Assembly (NCBI GenBank): GCA_012845835.1
Contig: JABAKD010000016.1
Coordinates: 14,063,020-14,127,019, forward strand
Reading direction: 5' to 3'
Length of the DNA: 64,000 bases
Source of the DNA: Undaria pinnatifida
Taxonomy: Eukaryota; Sar; Phaeophyceae; Laminariales; Alariaceae
Shown: positions 38,101 to 45,600 of the stretch, in pieces
How the letters are laid out: each line of letters starts with the position of its first letter
How positions within the stretch are numbered: position 1 is the stretch's first letter
Program-made: the position numbers and the translations under genes
The notes under the pieces: model-generated
Databases searched by the model: none
What the model was told of the DNA's origin: nothing
Seen by the model: only the letters and a program-made list of their open reading frames with translations

Positions 38101-41100
38101 ATCTACCGAAAATGAGTGTAAAAAACACGAGTCAGTGGTATTTTGTATCCCGCAAACGCGGTATTAATAATGGTGTCTACCAGAAACTAGTGTACAAACA
38201 ACGAATGAATGGTATTTGGTATATCGTACACACGCTATTAATGGTATCTATCGGCGTTGCTGCCGCTGTTACTGTGTGTATGCTGTACATTCCTGCGGCT
38301 TGCGGTTTGTCGTTGGACTGCCGCTTCTGCTGCTTTTGCTCTTTTTTTTTCAAGAGTGCGTGTGTGTTGTCTCACGTTTGCGTTCGAGCCTCGATGTGTA
38401 TCCGGTATTACGTTACCCCTTTTTTGTTTATAAAAAGAGTGTGAAACACGGATTTAATTTGTTTGTTTTGCAACGTTTATGAGCGGTTGGTTATTAATAG
38501 TCTACTTGGGGAGCCCCTTCAACCGGAAATGTTCCAGGGCTTTTCACGTATCATGACTATCATGACTATCATGACTATCATGACCATCAGGAAGTTTTTG
38601 AACCCTCGCGGGTCGAGTCGGGTCGGGTCAGGCCAGGAGGATTTTTACTAACACGGGTGGGATGGGATCGGGTCGGGTCGGTTCGGTTCACCCTGACTCG
38701 ACCCGACCCGCGAGAGGTGATCCCATCCGTGAAATGCCCGGAAATACTTGGCGAGAAAGTGCTATACCAGGTATGTAGTACATCCCTACCATAGCACGTG
38801 TTCCTACCCCAAACCCCCTCAAGCACGATTGACTGACTGACTGACTGACTGCTGTTGGCAGGCGATGATTAACGGCATAGGGATTGTGGGCTTTCGGGAT
38901 CCCCACGGCATCCGCCCGTTGGTGTTCGGCACCCGAGAAAAGACCAAGGTGGAGGGGGCCACCAAAGACTACGTCGTGTCAAGCGAGAGCGTCGTGATGG
39001 ATATGCTGGGGTTTGATCTCCTCCGTGAGTGTTAGCCCTTTGGCCGTCTATAGTGCCGGTATGTGGCAGTCGGCACTTTATAGGCAACATGCGCTACTCC
39101 GTATACCCCCACTACTTGTTGTTCCAGCCTTTGCCAAGCGATTTCACAGGCACTATAGCGGGCAGCCGGCACTACTCTACCGACGTTGTAGAGGGACCTC
39201 CACTTTACCACCAAATGTATCAGAAGCGGGCTGTGTAGGCTTGTGACAGACGGGCGTCTAGAGTCGTTGTACTGGTGTTAGTGTGACATCTCCGAGATCT
39301 GTGTCTGACGCCGCCTGAGACTGCCGTCTCCAGGCATCTTCGCTTTCCGCTGAACCCCGCTAACAAAACACTTGGAATTAGTGTAGGATGTGTTTTTGGA
39401 AGTGGAAAAGTGTTGGGGTTTGTTGCCATCGCTCGTGTTTTGAGCTATCGTTCGCGCGTTTGTGTGTTGCGCTTTAGGCGCTTTTGGCGCATGTTGACGC
39501 GATGCTTTCCCTCGATTGTTTTTACGCGAGGTTTTCACTCGGTTTTTTCATTCGATGTCTCTGGCTCGATTGTTTCGTTCTGGTCCTGGTTACGTCGCAC
39601 ACGGCTCTCGCCCTCACGCCTTCACCTTGCTGGCGATGTGGCACCAGGGGAGTGTGTGGTCGTTGATGCCAAGGGAAACCTGCACACCCACCATTGCACC
39701 ATTCTCGACGGCTCACTCGTGTTTTTTTCTCAATGCGATCACTCTGTCCATTTGATATTTGTTCTTGATGGTCTCACTCGACGTTATTCACTCGATATTT
39801 TCACTCGATGTTTTCACTCGATGCTTTCACTTGACGTGCAGGCGACGTGGCGCCAGGGGAGTGTGTGTTCGTCGACGTGAAGGGTAACCTGCACACCCAC
39901 CAGTGCAAGATTCCCGACGGTGCTGTGCTTAGCCCCTGCCTGTTCGAGTACGTCTACTTCGCAAGACCTGACTCGGTGCTGGACAAGGTCCCGGTCTACG
40001 AGGGTGAGGCGTCTTTTTAGTTTCTAGCTAATGCGAGTTTCTATTATTGACAGCGCCAAGAATTGAGTGGGTTTTTTTGTATTTCGAGCTATTGCGAGTT
40101 TTCAACTTTGGCGGCGCCAAAAAGTAGGAATCCTTTCGAGTTACCTGAAGCGTTCGCCGACCACTGACACACAAGTTGACCACAGTTACAAGTACTTGCT
40201 TCGTGAGTTCCCAGCGACATCGCTCCTGTCTTATCCTGGGATGTTATTACGAACACGTTAGCTGCGAACTCGATCCGTTTGAGTAGTCGATAGTAAGCTT
40301 TGTAAGTTGCGTGGTAATTCAGTCGCGCGTGTTCCATATTTCTCGTGAAATATACGAAGTTGGTATTGCGCGTGGAGGACGTAACACCCGACGGCTTCTT
40401 TTTGGGGCTGGTTCGTCGTCCCGACCCATTCGCGTGTTCTACCGGGGGGGGGGCGGGGAGCGTGCTCATTCGTTGCTTGCCGTAGTCGTTTGACCATCCA
40501 TTTCGAGACGGGGCACCGTTCCTATTCCTAACAAGAGACCTCCAACCTTTGGGCGCTTAGTACGTTTCGTCCATGTGTTACATATATATTTGTTTTTTTT
40601 TCTCCATCCTGTTTGGCCGTTTGTGGCCGCCATGTATCTCCTAGGGTAGCGATCGTTTTCTCGCTACTAATAATATATGATGTACCTGATACCGAACTTT
40701 TCCATACCGGGGGACAGTAATAGGAATATAGGAATCCTGCACGATGTCTTGTGTGCGGATAAGACACAGACATGTTTTGCTGTATGCTACCCATCAATAG
40801 TCTTCTTCTCTCATGGCACATCTCCTGTATGCTGCGCTATTATGGCAATAGTCTCGTATCATGACACATCTCCCATGTGCTGCCTTACTAGTCGTTTTTC
40901 TTTCATGGCGCGTCTCACGCACGCTACCCTACGCATAGTTTTCTTATTATGCGCATGCCCGTGATGCCTCTCACAAGTATGCCTCTCACTGCTGTGGCAA
41001 TTTTTTTCCGCCGTTCTTTTGCAGCGCGTCTGAACATGGGCGCGAAGCTGGCGAAGCGCATCCTCACGGAGTACCCTGACCACCACATTGATGTCGTGAT

Positions 41101-42613
41101 CCCGATCCCAGGTGAGAAGTGTTCATGCTGGTCGCTACTACACCGCTTTTTGCATCATTGTCTGGCTGCATAGTCTTGTAATGTAAGTCTCTTCCACGCC
41201 CCCCCCCCCCTCCCCCCCTCCTCTCGGTGATACGACCACGGCTACGCTCAAGGCAGATGCCTTCCTCTGTCGCTACGTATCCTACCCTTTTTTTCACTCT
41301 ACCTTGCTCTGCGCTCTGCCCTCGCATTTTTCGATTATTGTGTGTGTTTTTTTTCGGGGGCGCGTCCTTGCCAACAGACACAGCACGGACGTCAGCGTTG
41401 CAGTGCGCCTACCATCTCAACATCCCCTTCAGGGAAGGCTTCATCAAGAATAGGCAAGCACTTTTCTATGTTTGTTTCGGATGCCCGGAGAAGGTGTTCA
41501 ACCGGGAGTGCAGGGGGTAACGGTGCAGCAGGAGGCTCCAACTGCGGTGCGGCAGGAGGCTCCCACTGCAGCGCTGCGGGGCGGCAGGAGGATACAACAA
41601 CGGCGCCGCATGTTGAAACAACCCTCTGCTGCTCCGCTGTTGAATTCTCCTGCTCCACATCTGTCGACCCTTCTTGCTACGCCGCAATTGTTATCTCCTG
41701 CTGCACCATTACTCCCTGCGCTCCCGCTCGGACCCCTTAGGGTCTCCACGCGCTCTACACGGCGGGTTGTTGTTTGTTGTTGTTGTTGTTGTTGCTGTTG
41801 TTGTTGTTGTCTTTGTTATGTCTGTTGACGTGGCTTGTTATGTCTGTTGACATGGCTGTTGATGCTTTTGTTTTTTGTATGTTGCTGTTTTTTATGTAGT
41901 TTATGTTTCTGTTTGTGTGCTTTCCCGACGCCAGGTACATCGCGAGAACGTTCATCATGCCGGGACAGGCCAAGAGGAAGAAAACTGTCCGCCTGAAGCT
42001 TAACACCATCAGGTGCGATGCAACCAGCAACCAATCAGCGGCATCCCTTACCCGCATATTTGATTACGCTCAATACGGTTGATATATAAGAACGTGTTTT
42101 CCAGGGTAAACAATACCTCGTACCTGATAAATACAAAATAATGGACGCTACGACAGCAGTTTTTTTTCAATTTATATTTTTATATAAGTGGCGCGGTTGA
42201 TACGTACTGCTCTGCTTTGGCGACGCTTATGATCGGTCTATGACCATCGTGTCTGTTTTGGTGGTGTCCGTTTTAGACTGTCGCTTTTGTTTTGCCACCG
42301 TTTCTGACCATCGTCTTGGATTTTCAGGCGTCGGTTTTGCCCCGTTTTAGGAAGTCGTGTTTGTTTTACCGGTGTCCGGTTTTTACCATGTTTTTTGCTT
42401 TTCGGGTGTCCCTTTTTGACCATTGTGTTTGTTTTGCCACGGTTATCCATTCTTTGTTTCGCTTGCGCCGCCTTTGCAAAAGGTCGGAATTTGCGGGCAA
42501 AAACGTCCTGCTTGTGGACGACAGCATCGTCAGGGGCACTACTAGCATGGAACTCGTACAAATGGCCAGGGACGCCGGGGCCAACAAGGTGCGTGCGCTG
42601 TTGATGTTGCTGC

Positions 42614-42650
<37 letters not shown>

Positions 42651-45600
42651 GCTGCTGTTGTTGTCGTTGCTGCTTCTGTTGTTGCTGCTGCTGCTGCTGC
42701 CGTTGCTGTTGCTTTTGCTGTTGCTGCTGTTGCTGTTCTTGCTGTTCTTGATGCTGCTGTTCTCACGTTAACTCATCGTCGCCATGATCAAGCCCGTGGT
42801 CACAAGACAGGCTCCAATCGCTCTGAAGTGGAAGAATATCTCAGTGAAGAAAATATAACAAACGATCGTGGTGCACATAGCTGAAGATCGTCTTACGTCA
42901 GCCAAGTAGTGTGACACGAAAACTCGTTGGCGACACAGTAGGAGCACTATCAAGCAATTCCCAGCTGTAATTGGTTATTTTAGGCGAGACGGAAGTAAGA
43001 GAACAGCCAGGCGAATTCTTGCGTACCGAGGCTATCGCGTTGCTCTTAGCTGTCTTACCAAATGCCTATACCAACCCCTCAAACCCCCGTCACCCCCCCA
43101 CTCCCCCCCATCCCCCCACTTTTGTGCGTGATAATGTTTAGGTGTACCTGACGTCAGCGGCGCCGCCAGTGCGCTTCCCCAACGTGTACGGCATCGACAT
43201 CCCCACCAAAACCGAGCTAGTGGCGTACAACCGCACCGCTGAACAGGTAGTGATAATGTCTATTTTATGTAGAAGCTGGGCCAAGTCGTAAACAGTATGG
43301 TTTTCTTACCGTTATCGTGACGTCGCCTGTTATCGCCGTCGTCACGTTATAACGTAAACGCTTACGATGTTATTCCGGTTGCCGTGCATGTTGCTTGTTG
43401 TCGCCGTCGCCATGCCATCGTACACGCTTCTGATATTATTTCGGTTGTCTTGAAGTCTCTTGTTATCATCATCACACTAAACAGTTATGTTGTTCTTACG
43501 CTTGTCGTGAAGTCTCTTGTTGTAGTAATCGTCACCGTCAACACCTACCATGGTATGATATTCTTATGGTTGTGATGTCTCTTGCCATTGTCATGTCATT
43601 GTAAACGTTTCCATTATTTCGGTTGTTGTGGCGTCTCTAGTTATCGTCGTTATGCCATCGTAACCATTTATGATCATGTTGCGATTGCCGTGACGGCGAT
43701 GTCGATGTCGCTTATCATGGCCGTCATGTCATCGTAAACAGGTTTGTTTTTCTTAAGTTTGTCATGAAGTCTGCTCTTGTCTTTGTTATCGTAATCACTT
43801 ATGCTATTCTTACGGCTGTTGTTATGTCGCTTGTCATTCGCGTGTCATCGTAAACACTCCTTCTGCTGTTATCACGATTGTCGTGCAGCGCAACAACCGT
43901 GATAACATCAGAAGTGTTTACGATGACACGAGGATGACGAGCGACATTACGAAAACCGTAAGAATAAGATAAGTGTTTACGATAACAAGGGCGGCATGTC
44001 GCTTGCTATCGTCATTGTCATGTCATCGTAAAACACGTACGATATTCTTGCGTTTATCGTATTGTCGCTTGTTATCGTGATCGTCATGTCGTCGTAAACA
44101 CTTCTGATATTCTTACGCTTTTCGTGACGTCTCTTGTTATCGTCACGTAATCGTTAACACTTCTGGTATTTTTACAGTTGTCGGGCATGTCGATTGTTAT
44201 CGTCACCCGTATGTCACCGTAAACAGTCTGACATTCTTATCGTTATCGGGAAGTCTCTTGGTTTCGTCGTTGGGTTCAGTACTGGCATTTTCCCCGTTGT
44301 CGTAACGTCTTTGTCACATTCATCCCATCCTGACCCGAACCCAAAACATACGCCCGACCGCTTGGGAAATATCTCGTCATGAAGACGTAGTGGGGAGTTG
44401 GTTTAGACTATCGACATTTGTTGTCGAAGCTCGACATTTGTTGTCGAAGCTGGGTCAATCAGTGAACACTTTTGGTAGTTTTATTGCAATCGTGGTGTCG
44501 CTTGTATCTTCACAAGAACTATCAACCATTTCGTCTAAGATGCACCAGTTCTTGGACATTTATTATACTATTACTGCTTTCGTAATATCGCCGTGATGTC
44601 TCGTGCCATCTTCATGGTCATCTTCATGAGCATGATGTCGTTTGTCACCATCACGGTCATATTATCTTCGCAGGTGGCACTTAAGACGGGTGCGGACTGG
44701 GTTTTGTATCAGGATCTGGCGGACCTGGAGGCGGCCGTGCAGGAAGTCAACCCGGACATTCCTCGGTTCGACTCCTCGTGCTTTAGGTTAGTGTGACCCC
44801 GAAGATTGTTCTTCGAAAACATTATTTTGGAAGCTTGCTTCGAAGAACATCTTCGAGGAAATTGCTTCCAAGAAAGTTTTTCTGAGAAATAAAGGTTTTT
44901 TTGTGGAGAACTACTTTTCTTCGAGAAATTTCCTTGGAAGAAGTCGATACGAATACATCGCTTCCAAGGAGTTTATTCTAAGAGCTTTATGGAAGAGGCG
45001 TGTTTGAAGAATCCTTATTCCGACAAGTTGATTTCAAGAAGTTTTTCAGCATTGTTGTGTAGTTGCTTCCAAGAAATTTGTTCCTAAAAAATCCATTTAC
45101 TTTTGTTTTTTAACACATTTCCTCTTTGGGGAAAAAAGTTCGTTCGACAAGGATTCTTCCGAGAAGTTGCTTCAAATAAGTTGAGTGTTGCTTCAACGCA
45201 AGTTCTTGGGGTAGAAAGAAGTTTTCTCCAAGAAAGAGTTCTTCGAAGCAGTCGATTGGAAGTTGCTTCGTAGAATACAGTGGAACTTGCTTCCAAGAAG
45301 TTTTTTTGAAAAAGTGTCTTCGAAAAGACGGTTGCGAAAGAGTTGCTTCGAACAAGCGTTTTCCAATAAATTGTTTTAAATATTTTTCTTGGAAGAAATG
45401 TCCTCTTCGGACAAAGAAGTTCATTCGAAGGGAACTATTACAACTTCGTTCTTCCAAGAGGTTGCTTCGAAGAAAAAAATTGGAGAAAGTAGTTGATTCG
45501 AAGAACATGCTTGGAGGAACTTGCTTCGAGGAACTTGCTGCAAGGAAGCATCTTCCGATCATGTTTTGCCAGGAAGTCGTGTCTCAAGCAACACCCGCCC

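Larger units (their letters stand above)
37448..38861 (+). other. purF: purF intron 6 (1.4 kb)
   Basis: It holds a 46-bp tandem duplication, a MITE-like inverted-repeat element with its right arm, and a GGGTC hairpin array, each listed separately. Confidence 0.85.
39025..39841 (+). other. purF: purF intron 7 (0.8 kb)
   Basis: It holds a copy of the CCGGCACTATAGCGG repeat (39,046-39,190), a decayed exon 8 copy and TCACTCGAT repeats just before exon 8. Confidence 0.85.
42589..43141 (+). other. purF: purF intron 12 (553 bp)
   Basis: It opens with a long (GTT)n/(GCT)n tract and continues into a diverged copy of the ACGTTAACTC then GTGGTCACAAGACAGGCTCC repeat seen at 4.9 and 12.9 kb. Confidence 0.85.

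Noticed and set aside
43290-44640. CRISPR-like array
   Set aside because: Units are degenerate, without identical repeats separated by unique spacers, and the context is a eukaryotic intron.
45110-45562. 150-codon minus-strand frame in intron 14
   Set aside because: It is a product of the CTTCGAAGAA repeat and antisense to purF.
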